Shown here piece by piece: positions 46,907-55,199 of a DNA stretch of 64,000 bases. The stretch is from V1-33 sp039795165 (GTDB lineage: Bacteria; Verrucomicrobiota; Verrucomicrobiia; Verrucomicrobiales; V1-33). The notes below the pieces were generated by a model. It saw only the letters and a list, made by a program, of their open reading frames with translations, was not told the DNA's origin and did no database searches. Within the stretch, counting starts at the first letter, position 1, and each line of letters begins with the position of its first letter. The stretch lies in the NCBI GenBank assembly GCA_039795165.1, contig JBDKER010000007.1:72537-136536 (forward strand), written 5' to 3'. The translations under genes and the position numbers were made by a program.

Positions 46907-47453
46907 GACCGTGCCGTCGTTACGGAGCGGACGCCGGGCGGTGGTCTGGGCGGTCCTGCTGAGTCTGGCGGTCTTTGCGGGGTCAACGTGGCTCCGCGGA
47001 GGGATCGGGGCGACGCCATACGAGACCACTGATTCCGCTGGGCGGACCATGGGATTCAATGACGTGTTCTCTGCGGAGCACTACGGGATCATTCTGCGGA
47101 ATGCGTCGCTGCGGGCCGCCTGGGAACAACTGGGAGACGACGCGCCATGGGCCCCGCTGTGGCATCTGCTGCTGCTGCTGGCGCATGGGGTTCTTCTCTG
47201 GATGCTCAGGCGATGCGGTGCCCGGGCGATCCGGCTCTTTCTCGTCGTGCAGCCAGTACTGTTTTTTCTGGGGCTGCTTGGATTGATCGTTGTGCCCATG
47301 AGCCTGGCTGATCTGCTGTGGTTCCGGGCTTCGACTCGGGAGAGCTTCATCGATATTCCCTATATCGCAGTCATGTCGGAGGGGGTATGGCTCACGGTCT
47401 GTGCATTTGCGTGGTTCCGGCTGCGGAAGGAACCGGCCGGGAAGCCAGCCTGA
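46866..47453 (+). CDS. Hypothetical membrane protein
   Basis: 195 residues from GTG 46866, which overlaps the PSD1 gene by 41 bp; ATG 46878 and GTG 46911 are alternative starts. Four hydrophobic segments are visible (VVWAVLLSLAVFAGSTWL, WHLLLLLAHGVLLWML, LFLVVQPVLFFLGLLGLIVV and a last one near YIAVMSEGVWLTVCAFAWF). The first loop carries YETTDSAGRTMGFNDVF. I do not recognise the family. Location between PSD1 and a sialidase suggests it belongs to the same export or glycan-use cluster, by position only. Confidence 0.68.
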   Translation: MPSTMPANSSLSSETVPSLRSGRRAVVWAVLLSLAVFAGSTWLRGGIGATPYETTDSAGRTMGFNDVFSAEHYGIILRNASLRAAWEQLGDDAPWAPLWHLLLLLAHGVLLWMLRRCGARAIRLFLVVQPVLFFLGLLGLIVVPMSLADLLWFRASTRESFIDIPYIAVMSEGVWLTVCAFAWFRLRKEPAGKPA

Positions 47454-47504
47454 GAGTCGGGCTCCGGTCTACGTGGCTGCGCCATGGAATTGCTTTGGAT
47501 CGAC

Positions 47505-47510
47505 GGAGGA
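47505..47510 (+). promoter_or_regulatory. Ribosome-binding site deciding the sialidase start
   Basis: GGAGGA with a 4-base spacer before ATG 47515. It is one of the clearest Shine-Dalgarno matches in the window, and it favours 47515 over the in-frame ATG at 47530 or the far upstream start at 47401. Confidence 0.55.
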
Positions 47511-47514
47511 ATTC

Positions 47515-48678
47515 ATGCCATGCCACACCATGGTAAAGTTTCCTCGATTCATGGTTCCGGCGCTCGCGCTTTTCGTTTCTGCGGTGGTCCGCGCTGAAGA
47601 AGTTCCGTTCCGGACAGTGGTGCGGAAGGCGGGCGATGAAGGGGTGCATACCTACCGGATTCCGGGTTTGGCCACGACGACCAAGGGGACGCTCATTGCG
47701 GTCTTTGATGCCCGCAACAAGGGCGGTGGCGATCTTCCGGCTGACATCGATGTCGGCATGATGCGGTCGGTCGATCAGGGAGCCAGTTGGAGTCCCATGC
47801 AGAGAATCATGGATTACGACGCGGCGGTGCCGGGATCGCGGGGGAATGGAGTGGGTGATCCTGCGGTTTTGGTCGATGCGAAGACCGGCACGATTTTCGT
47901 GGCCGCACTATGGTCGCAGGGGAACCGTTCATGGCATGGCAGCGGTCCCGGACTCACCCCGGAGGAAACCGGACAGTTTGTGATCAGCCGGAGCACCGAT
48001 GACGGAGTCACGTGGAGCGCAGCCGAATCCATCACGCCGCAGCTCAAGGATCCGGCCTGGAGGCTGTGCTTCCAGGGACCGGGTAATGGCATTCAGCTGG
48101 CGAATGGAGCCCTTGTGTTTCCGGCGCAGTTCAAGGACGCCGCCAACGTGCCGCATTCGTGCTTCATCGCGAGCACCGACGGTGGCCGCACATGGAAGAT
48201 TTCCACGCCGGCCATTCCCAGTCAGCCGCCGACCAGCGAAAGCGCCATCGCCGAGATTTCCGACGGATCCCTGCTGCTGTCCATGCGCGACGAAAGCAAG
48301 TCCGGGCAGCGGCTGTGGTCGCGCTGGGATTTCAAAGGCCCTGATCCACTGGCGGGCACGTGGTCCTCACCGCGGCTGCAGTTGCCCGATCCCACCTGCA
48401 TGGCGAGTCTGATCCGGCATCCCTCCGGAGCGCTTGTCTTTGCGAACGCGGCCCATCCGAAGCAGCGGGTCGCCCTGACTGTCCGCGTGAGCCGCGACGG
48501 CGGCACGACATGGAATGACGGACGGGTCATCGAGTCGGGCGGGGCCATGTATTCGAGTCTCACCGTGCTTGCGAATGGCGATCTGGGCGTGCTCTACGAA
48601 AGCGTTCCCGAAAAGGGACTGGTCTTTGCACGGTTTCCGTTCGCATGGGTCGCCGATGCGCCTGCTGCGGTGAAGTGA
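47515..48678 (+). CDS. Exo-alpha-sialidase (GH33-like, BNR repeats)
   Basis: 387 residues with a signal peptide (about residues 1-27). The first arginine of the sialic-acid triad is in YRIP (47-50), where the family signature is expected. Asp boxes of the form S-x-D-x-G-x-T/S-W are visible four times: SVDQGASW, STDDGVTW, STDGGRTW and SRDGGTTW. The catalytic nucleophile Tyr and further Arg residues lie in the C-terminal blades (SLIRHPSGAL; AMYSSLTVL). It should cleave terminal sialic acids outside the cell or in the periplasm. Substrate specificity is not assigned. Context with PSD1 and DUF1501 fits host- or algal-glycan scavenging. Confidence 0.9.
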   Translation: MPCHTMVKFPRFMVPALALFVSAVVRAEEVPFRTVVRKAGDEGVHTYRIPGLATTTKGTLIAVFDARNKGGGDLPADIDVGMMRSVDQGASWSPMQRIMDYDAAVPGSRGNGVGDPAVLVDAKTGTIFVAALWSQGNRSWHGSGPGLTPEETGQFVISRSTDDGVTWSAAESITPQLKDPAWRLCFQGPGNGIQLANGALVFPAQFKDAANVPHSCFIASTDGGRTWKISTPAIPSQPPTSESAIAEISDGSLLLSMRDESKSGQRLWSRWDFKGPDPLAGTWSSPRLQLPDPTCMASLIRHPSGALVFANAAHPKQRVALTVRVSRDGGTTWNDGRVIESGGAMYSSLTVLANGDLGVLYESVPEKGLVFARFPFAWVADAPAAVK

Positions 48679-48745
48679 AGCCTTGTGCGGCAGCCGAAAG
48701 GCCGGGTGTGGCAGGAGCGTTTGGAGAGGCCAACCATTCTGCGCC

Positions 48746-50209
48746 ATGCATTCCCTGCTCGACCGCCGCCGCTTTCTGTCGCAGACCGTCTCCGGACTGG
48801 GTGGGATTGCGCTCACCCAGCTCCTCACGGCAGACCGTCTCATGGGAGCGGCACCGATCCGACCGGATATCAATCCGGCGAATCCCAATGCGGCCCGCAG
48901 GGCGCATTTCGTGCCGCGTGCGAAGAATGTTCTCATGATCTTCTGTTCCGGGGCTGTCAGCCAGGTGGATACCTTTGATTACAAGCCCGAGCTGATCCGG
49001 CATCATGGCAAGCCGATGCCTGGCGGCGAAAAGCTCATCACCTTCCAGGGCGAGCAGGGGAACCTGACAAAGAGCCCATGGGAATTCCGTCCGTACGGTC
49101 AATCGGGCAAGATGATATCCGATCTCGTCCCTCATCTCGGAGCGATCGCGGACGATCTCTGCTTCATTCATTCCCTGACCGGCAAGACGAATACGCATGG
49201 CCCTGGGGAGAACTTCATGTCGACCGGAAACACGCTGGATGCCTACCCGAGCATGGGGTCGTGGCTCACCTATGCGCTGGGCACGGAAAACGAGACGCTG
49301 CCGGCTTACGTGGCGATTCCGGATCCGCGTGGAGCCCCGCAGTCAGCTGGAAACTTCTGGGGTTCCGGCTACCTGCCGGCTGCCTTTCAGGGAACGGATT
49401 TCAATGCGACCCGTCCGGTGCGCAATCTCGCCCGTCCGGTGTCTGCATCACCGGAGAACGACCGGGCTACGCGGGAATTTCTGACGGCCCTCAACCGTCA
49501 TCATCTGGAACGGTTTCCAGGGGACTCCGAGCTGGCGGCGCGGATTTCGAGCTATGAACTGGCGGCGCGCATGCAGTTGTCGGTTCCCGAGGTATCCGAT
49601 ATTTCGAATGAACCGGAGCACATTCTGAAGCTTTACGGTGCGGATGCGGCGGGCAATGCGGTGCAGGATCTCAAGGCGGCCTATGCGCGGAACTGCATTC
49701 TGGCGCGCCGTCTCATCGAGAAGGGGGTGAGATTTGTGCAGTTGTTCAATGGTGCCTACCAGACGGGAGGCGAAGGGGTGAGCAACTGGGATGGTCATAA
49801 GGTTCTCGAGGAACAGTACAGCAAGCACGGCGTGGTCATGGACCAGCCCACCGCGGCCCTTGTGACGGATCTCAAGCAGCGGGGCCTCCTCAAAGATACC
49901 CTCGTGGTCTGGTGCACGGAATTCGGACGCATGCCAACCTTCCAGAAGGGAGCGAGCGGACGCGATCACAACCCGGGAGGCTTCACCGCATGGATGGCCG
50001 GTGCCGGGGTCAAGCCCGGCATGTCCTACGGAGCCACCGACGAATTCGGCTACAAAGCCGTCGACCGCATCGCCACCGTCTACGATTTCCACGCGACCAT
50101 CCTCGACATTCTCGGGCTCGATCATGAGCGCCTGACTTACTATCACAATGGACTGGAACGGCGGCTCACCGACGTCCACGGTCACGTGATCCGCGACATC
50201 CTAGCCTGA
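48746..50209 (+). CDS. DUF1501 protein with Tat signal
   Basis: 487 residues. The N-terminus MHSLLDRRRFLSQTVSGLGG has a twin-arginine motif (RRRFLSQ), so export is by the Tat route in folded form. The DUF1501 (sulfatase-like alkaline phosphatase fold) core shows IFCSGAVSQVDTFDYKPEL, FIHSLTGKTNTHGPGENFMS and the C-terminal VWCTEFGRMPTFQ and GRDHNPGGFTAW. In PVC genomes DUF1501 and PSD1 genes are regular partners; here they are separated by a membrane protein and a sialidase, all in one direction. The enzymatic activity of DUF1501 is not established. The start is fixed by the signal peptide. Confidence 0.93.
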   Translation: MHSLLDRRRFLSQTVSGLGGIALTQLLTADRLMGAAPIRPDINPANPNAARRAHFVPRAKNVLMIFCSGAVSQVDTFDYKPELIRHHGKPMPGGEKLITFQGEQGNLTKSPWEFRPYGQSGKMISDLVPHLGAIADDLCFIHSLTGKTNTHGPGENFMSTGNTLDAYPSMGSWLTYALGTENETLPAYVAIPDPRGAPQSAGNFWGSGYLPAAFQGTDFNATRPVRNLARPVSASPENDRATREFLTALNRHHLERFPGDSELAARISSYELAARMQLSVPEVSDISNEPEHILKLYGADAAGNAVQDLKAAYARNCILARRLIEKGVRFVQLFNGAYQTGGEGVSNWDGHKVLEEQYSKHGVVMDQPTAALVTDLKQRGLLKDTLVVWCTEFGRMPTFQKGASGRDHNPGGFTAWMAGAGVKPGMSYGATDEFGYKAVDRIATVYDFHATILDILGLDHERLTYYHNGLERRLTDVHGHVIRDILA

Positions 50210-50266
50210 TCACAGTCATCCGCGGGGGCGGCAGCTGAACCGCGCCCGGCCACGGAGTGCCGCTGA

Positions 50267-50902
50267 TTATTTGGCTGCGGGGGCGGCAGGAGATGCCTTG
50301 ATGGCTTCCTTGTCGCCGAGCTTGAGGGTGGGTTCCTTGGCTTCCTCGGAGATGTCGAGGGCGATCCAGTGGCCATTGAGGGCGTGGGCCGGAAAGCCGC
50401 AGGCGAGGGCGTATTCCCCTGCTTCGTCGGCCGTGAAGGTGAACGTATGCTTGCCGTAGGAAAGGCCCTTGATGTGATCCGGGACGGCTGCGCCTTTGAA
50501 GTACGGCTCCGGGACCTGCAGCTTCTTGGTGTCATCCTTTTCGATGACGATGAGGCTGTGGGGAATCGGGCTGGGATTGATGTAGGTGACTTCCACGGTC
50601 CAGTCCTTCGGAATCGTGTAGATGGCATTGCCCTTGGCGTAGCCATTGAAGTTCATCCCATAGTTTTCCGCGGTCCAGACGGCGACGACCGTCAGTCTGA
50701 CCGTTTTCGGTTTGTCTCCGAGGCGCAGGAAGTCTTTTTCCGTGAGTCCTTCGATGAGTTCCTTCTTGAGGCCAGAGTCTGCGGCGTCTGCATGAGCGGC
50801 ATGGGCCTCGTGCCCGCCATGACCGGCAGCGGGCGTTTCCTTTTCGTCGGCGGCGAAGGCGAAAGCGGAGAGAAAGAGAAGCGGGCAGGCGATTCGGAGC
50901 AT
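50267..50902 (-). CDS. Sulfocyanin-like cupredoxin
   Basis: 211 residues with a signal peptide (about residues 1-18) and a His/Ala-rich linker (HGGHEAHAAHADAADS) that could itself bind metal. The cupredoxin domain spans about residues 65-185. Type-1 copper ligands are His115 (PIPHSLIVI), Cys168 and His173 (ACGFPAHALNGHW). At the usual axial Met position, five residues after His173, there is His178. NPSPIPHSL and YALACGFPAH match sulfocyanin-type proteins. It probably carries electrons in the periplasm. It lies 137 bp downstream of the sugar dehydrogenase gene in the same direction, suggesting they work together. Confidence 0.85.
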   Translation of the reverse strand: MLRIACPLLFLSAFAFAADEKETPAAGHGGHEAHAAHADAADSGLKKELIEGLTEKDFLRLGDKPKTVRLTVVAVWTAENYGMNFNGYAKGNAIYTIPKDWTVEVTYINPSPIPHSLIVIEKDDTKKLQVPEPYFKGAAVPDHIKGLSYGKHTFTFTADEAGEYALACGFPAHALNGHWIALDISEEAKEPTLKLGDKEAIKASPAAPAAK

Positions 50903-51039
50903 GGGAGCAGGGGGGCAGGAGGGAATGAACGGGTGCAGGAGAACGGAAAGACGGCGGACCGCCTGTTGGTACTACTGCCGAGCGCGGTGGCAGAAGGCAA
51001 CAGGCGGCCCGCACGGATTTCCCGGGGGATTGCCGGAGA

Positions 51040-52374
51040 TTATTTCTTCTGGAGCGGTGCCGTGGCGGCTCCGGCCGGAACTTTGTCCGCAGGCACAAGC
51101 TTCCAGACGGCACCCTTTTCGTTTACGACCGGGTCGACCGGGCCGCCGTAGTTGGCGGTGGCGTGGGTCAGGTAGATGTTGCCCGCTTCGTCTTCCCCGC
51201 CGGAGGTCGGACGCAGATTCGTGTCGAGGTCGAGCATTTCCTGCATCTGCCATTTGCCGGCCGCGTCGCGCTTGAGAGCCCAGACTTTGCCGCTGCCCCA
51301 GTCGGCTGCATAGTAGATTCCGTCCATGGCTGGATAGTCCTTGCCGCGGTAGATGCCGAGGCCGATCACGCAATTCCCCTGATCGACGTGGCTGTATTCC
51401 GCGATGGGGAGGACGCCGACGCGCGGGTTGGTGGCATCGTCTTCAATGGGGAACGTGTGGCTGCCGCACATGAACTTCCATCCGTAGTTCTCTCCGCCTT
51501 TGCTGCCGGCCGGCTGGAGATCGATTTCCTCCCAATGGTTTTGCCCGATGTCGGCGATGAACATATCGCCGGTCTTGCGGTCGAAGCTGAAGGTCCATGG
51601 GTTCCGGATGCCGTAGGCCCAGATCTCGGGTTTGGCGAGGGGATGGATCTGGGAGAACTGCTTCTCACTGATGCCGAAGAGCGTCATTTGCTGCTTCGGA
51701 GTGAGGAACGGATTGTCCTTGGGAATCGAATAGGCCCGGTCCGGTGTGGAATTGTCCACATCGATCCGCAGCATCTTGCCGAGCCATGTGTGGAGGTCCT
51801 GACCGGCGCTGATGACATCGCCCTCCCAGCCGCCATCGCCCACTCCGATGTACAGATAGCCATCGGGACCGAACTTCATCTTGCCGCCGTGGTGATTGCA
51901 GTACGGGAAGTCGATCTGCATGATGACGCGGGCGGATTCCGGATCAAGACGGTCAGGATTCTTCTTGGAGACCTGGTATTCGGTGAGCAGGGTGGCTCCA
52001 TTGAACCAGAGGTCGGCATAGCTCACATAAACCTTGCCGTTTTCCTTGAACTTCGGATGGAATTCGACCCCGAAGAGGCCTTCCTCAAGGAATGAACTGA
52101 GGGTTTTGTCGCGGATATCGAGGGCTGGCTTATCAAGGAGTTTTCCGTCCTTAATGACGCGGACGAGTCCATGGCGCTCGCAGACAAACAACCGTCCCGA
52201 GCCATCAGGCGGGGCCGTCACGTCCACGGGATCCACGAGTCCATCAGCCACCTTTACGAGGGCCAGCGGGGGAGCGCCCTCGACCTTGCCACCCGGCTGA
52301 GCGACCGGGTCGGCGGCAGTAAGCGAGAAGGGCAGCGAGGAAGCAGCGATCAGCGTAAGCAGATTCTTGTTCAT
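51040..52374 (-). CDS. PQQ-dependent sugar dehydrogenase (GSDH family)
   Basis: 444 residues with a signal peptide (MNKNLLTLIAASSLPFSLTA). The six-bladed soluble glucose/sorbosone dehydrogenase fold shows ERHGLVRVI, EEGLFGVEFHPKF, the PQQ/Ca-site motif NHHGGKMKFGPDGYLYIGVG and IWAYGIRNPWTFSFD. These enzymes oxidise aldoses with PQQ as cofactor in the periplasm, passing electrons to a carrier. The cupredoxin gene downstream could be that carrier. PQQ biosynthesis genes are not present in the window, and some Verrucomicrobiota GSDH-like proteins may not be active dehydrogenases. Confidence 0.92.
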   Translation of the reverse strand: MNKNLLTLIAASSLPFSLTAADPVAQPGGKVEGAPPLALVKVADGLVDPVDVTAPPDGSGRLFVCERHGLVRVIKDGKLLDKPALDIRDKTLSSFLEEGLFGVEFHPKFKENGKVYVSYADLWFNGATLLTEYQVSKKNPDRLDPESARVIMQIDFPYCNHHGGKMKFGPDGYLYIGVGDGGWEGDVISAGQDLHTWLGKMLRIDVDNSTPDRAYSIPKDNPFLTPKQQMTLFGISEKQFSQIHPLAKPEIWAYGIRNPWTFSFDRKTGDMFIADIGQNHWEEIDLQPAGSKGGENYGWKFMCGSHTFPIEDDATNPRVGVLPIAEYSHVDQGNCVIGLGIYRGKDYPAMDGIYYAADWGSGKVWALKRDAAGKWQMQEMLDLDTNLRPTSGGEDEAGNIYLTHATANYGGPVDPVVNEKGAVWKLVPADKVPAGAATAPLQKK

Positions 52375-52772
52375 TTCTTGGAGGGGGGAGGAATTGCGAT
52401 CCGCGCGGCGGGATCGGCCATGGTTCTAGCGCTCCGGCCCCTTCCTTGGCAAGCCCTGCGATGACAGAAATCGCGGACGTCCATCCCGGCCGGGTGACCG
52501 GTAGATGACCTGCGGAAATCCGCTCCGCTGGCGGGACCTTCGACTGCGACGCAACGAAGCCTTCTGGAATAAGGCCCGCCGCCCGCAGGGGATTCCTTCA
52601 CTAAGCCACAGCGCAGCCGCTCATCCACCCACCATGGCCTCCGGATCCGCTGCCGGGCCCGGTTTTTCAACAGGCTCCCAAGGCAGGCCCTGATGAAATT
52701 GCCGCTTTGCGGGGTGCGCAGCCGGGGTATCGGTCGGATTCAGCCGGCTGCCAAGAGTCCGGCACTGGTTTT
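52375..52772. other. Divergent intergenic region without a recognised gene
   Basis: 398 bp between the divergent sugar dehydrogenase and miaB genes. Short open frames exist on both strands (about 60-100 codons), but their translations are polar and rich in Arg and Pro with no motif. No convincing -35/-10 pair, riboswitch or tRNA was seen. Confidence 0.5.
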
Positions 52773-54146
52773 ATGCATCAGGTATACATTCGCACTTATG
52801 GCTGTCAGATGAACGAGCGCGATTCCGATCAGGTCGCGCAGATGTTTCTGGATCGCGGGGGGTATGTGGTGACGGAGGACGAGGGGGAAGCGGATGTGAT
52901 TCTGATCAACACGTGTTCCGTGCGGGATCAGGCCGAGCAGAAGGCGCTCGGGAAGATGGGGATGATGGGGAAGTACCGCCGGGTGAAGCCGCATGTGGTT
53001 TACGGGTTTCTGGGGTGCATGGCGCAGAGCCGCGGGGAGGAACTGATCCGTGACATTCCGCATCTGGATCTGGTGGCCGGAACACAGAAGTATCACCGGG
53101 TGGTGGACTATGTGGATGCACTGCTGAAGCGGAGGCTGGAGCGTCAGATGGACGATGAGCGCTTCAGCATTGTGGATGTGGCCGAGGAAGAAGCGTCGCA
53201 GAACACGATCCGGGATCAGCGGCTCGAGGAGCAGCAGGCGACCGCCTTTGTGAGCATCATGCAGGGATGCAACATGAAGTGCACCTTCTGCATTGTGCCG
53301 TACACAAGGGGGGCGGAGCGCGCCCGGCCGATTGCGGAAATTGTGGAGGAAGTGCGGAGGCTCGCTCACGAGGGCGTCAGGGAGGTGACTCTGCTCGGGC
53401 AGATTGTGAATCGTTATGGCGTGCGGGAATTTCCGGTGGTGGGCGGATTGAGTCCGTTTGTGCAGTTGCTCGACGCGGTGCACGAGATTGAAGGAATCGA
53501 GCGGATCCGCTTCACGAGTCCGCATCCGATTGGGTACCGGGACGATCTGATTGATGCCTTCCGGCGGCTGCCGAAGCTCTGTCCGCACATTCATCTTCCG
53601 CTCCAGAGTGGCAGCGAGGCCATTCTGAAGGCGATGCACCGGCCGTACAGTCCGGGGCGGTTCCTCGAGATCTGCGGGAAGATGCGGGAGGCGCGTCCGG
53701 ATGTGGCCATCACGACCGACATCATTGTGGGATTTCCCGGCGAGAGCGAAGCGGACTACGAGGCCACCAAGGCGGTGGTGCGGGCGGCGGATTTCGACAA
53801 CGCATTCATTTTCCGCTACAGCAAGCGTCGGGGCACGCCGGCTGCGGAATTGCCGGATGCACAGCAGCTGCCCGAACGGATGAAGGAAGAACGGAATCAG
53901 GATCTGCTCGCGATGGTCAATGCGATGGCCAAGCCGAAGTACGAAAGGCTGGTGGGCAGCGAGGTTGAGATTCTCTGCGAAGGGTATTCGAAGTCAACCA
54001 ATGAGAGGCTCACGGGCCGGACGCCGCAGAACAAGATTGTCGTGTTCGAGGGACCGCACGATCGGCTCAAGGGCCGGATTTTCCGGGTCCGGATCGATCA
54101 CACGCACGGGTTCACCCTGTATGGGGATGCGGTGATGGCGGGTTGA
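52773..54146 (+). CDS. miaB: tRNA-2-methylthio-N6-dimethylallyladenosine synthase MiaB
   Basis: 457 residues from the ATG at 52773; an upstream start is possible but not conserved. It adds the methylthio group to i6A37 of tRNAs reading U-starting codons. The N-terminal MTTase domain has its three cluster cysteines (YGC11QMNERD, NTC48SVRDQAEQ, and GFLGCMAQ). The radical-SAM motif is C166-x3-C170-x2-C173 in MQGCNMKCTFC, followed by VPYTRGAERARP, which identifies MiaB rather than RimO. A TRAM domain closes the protein (YERLVGSEVEILCEGYSK, VFEGPHDRLKG). Single copy in the window; monocistronic or with the following exchanger, 33 bp away. Confidence 0.97.
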   Translation: MHQVYIRTYGCQMNERDSDQVAQMFLDRGGYVVTEDEGEADVILINTCSVRDQAEQKALGKMGMMGKYRRVKPHVVYGFLGCMAQSRGEELIRDIPHLDLVAGTQKYHRVVDYVDALLKRRLERQMDDERFSIVDVAEEEASQNTIRDQRLEEQQATAFVSIMQGCNMKCTFCIVPYTRGAERARPIAEIVEEVRRLAHEGVREVTLLGQIVNRYGVREFPVVGGLSPFVQLLDAVHEIEGIERIRFTSPHPIGYRDDLIDAFRRLPKLCPHIHLPLQSGSEAILKAMHRPYSPGRFLEICGKMREARPDVAITTDIIVGFPGESEADYEATKAVVRAADFDNAFIFRYSKRRGTPAAELPDAQQLPERMKEERNQDLLAMVNAMAKPKYERLVGSEVEILCEGYSKSTNERLTGRTPQNKIVVFEGPHDRLKGRIFRVRIDHTHGFTLYGDAVMAG

Positions 54147-54179
54147 GGTTGCCGCCGGGATGCTGCATGAGTTGGGGCT

Positions 54180-55175
54180 ATGATGACGGCCCTCGCTGGA
54201 TTTGTGTTCTGTGCGGCGCTGATTTTTCAATCCGGGCGCAGGCTTTCGCATTATGGTGACAAGGTGGCTGGTCTGCTGGGCTGGAGCCGCGGGTGGGTGG
54301 GTCTGGTGCTGATGGCCACGGTGACGTCGCTGCCTGAGCTGCTGGTGGGAATCAGTTCAGCGGCGTGGGTGGGATCTGCTGATCTGGCGGCGGGAGACAT
54401 TTTCGGGAGCTGTGCCCTCAATATGGCGATTCTTGCGATGCTGGATGCCCTCGTGCCTGGGAAGAAGCCATTGACTGGGGTAGCCGCGGCGGGGCATGCA
54501 CTGGCGGCAGCGCTGGGGGCTGTGCTGCTCTCGCTGGCGGGGCTTGCCCTGTTTCTGTCGCAGCGGGTTCCGGTGCTTCCGTGGGTGGGTCTGTCGAGTG
54601 TGGGGCTGGTGCTGGTGTATTTGGTGGCGGTGCGTCTGCTGCACGCGGGTGAGCAGAAGCGAGTGGCTGTGGAGCTGCCTTCCAGTGACGAGGGGGGTGG
54701 TTCGCGGACCGAAGTGCTGCCGTGGTTTGCCTTTCATGCGCTGGTGATTGTCGTCGCGGCGCTCGCCCTTCCTCAGTTTGCCGAGCGGATTGCGCAGGAA
54801 ACCGGTCTGGGGAGGACATTTGTGGGGACTCTGCTGCTGGCGGCTTCGACATCGCTTCCCGAGCTGGCAGTGTCTGCGGCCGCGGTGCGGATGGGCAGCA
54901 TTGACATGGCGGTGGGAAATCTGCTGGGGAGCAATGTCTTCAACATCCTGATTCTGGCCGTGGATGATCTATTCTACACGCGCGGCGTGCTCCTTGCAGA
55001 CGCATCGCCGCTGCATCTGATTTCCGTTCTGTGCACGCTCATGATGTCGGCCGTTCTGACTGTGGGCCTGCTGTTTCAGCCTGCGGGCAAGCGCTTTCTG
55101 CTCGCATGGGATGCGCTTACCATACTGCTGATCTATCTGGGAAACATGGTGCTGCTGTACCGCCTCGGGGCGTAA
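54180..55175 (+). CDS. Na/Ca exchanger family membrane protein (YrbG-like)
   Basis: 331 residues, ten or eleven predicted helices. The two inverted alpha-repeats of the CaCA superfamily are visible: GLVLMATVTSLPELLVGISS with GDIFGSCALNM in the first half, and GTLLLAASTSLPELAVSAAA with VGNLLGSNVFNILIL in the second. The Glu in each SLPEL segment and the Asn/Ser of GS-x-VFN form the ion site. It exchanges Ca or another divalent cation for Na or protons. The first repeat has DIFGSCALNM in place of the usual NVFGSNIFN, a modest deviation. It ends 24 bp before the stop of the convergent esterase gene. Confidence 0.92.
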   Translation: MMTALAGFVFCAALIFQSGRRLSHYGDKVAGLLGWSRGWVGLVLMATVTSLPELLVGISSAAWVGSADLAAGDIFGSCALNMAILAMLDALVPGKKPLTGVAAAGHALAAALGAVLLSLAGLALFLSQRVPVLPWVGLSSVGLVLVYLVAVRLLHAGEQKRVAVELPSSDEGGGSRTEVLPWFAFHALVIVVAALALPQFAERIAQETGLGRTFVGTLLLAASTSLPELAVSAAAVRMGSIDMAVGNLLGSNVFNILILAVDDLFYTRGVLLADASPLHLISVLCTLMMSAVLTVGLLFQPAGKRFLLAWDALTILLIYLGNMVLLYRLGA

Positions 55176-55199
55176 CAGCAGCAAGGGCGCCTGAGTCGT

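Noticed and set aside
55176..55199. Terminator between the convergent Na/Ca exchanger and esterase genes
   Set aside because: The dyad near 55190-55210 is imperfect, has no T-run and lies partly in coding sequence.
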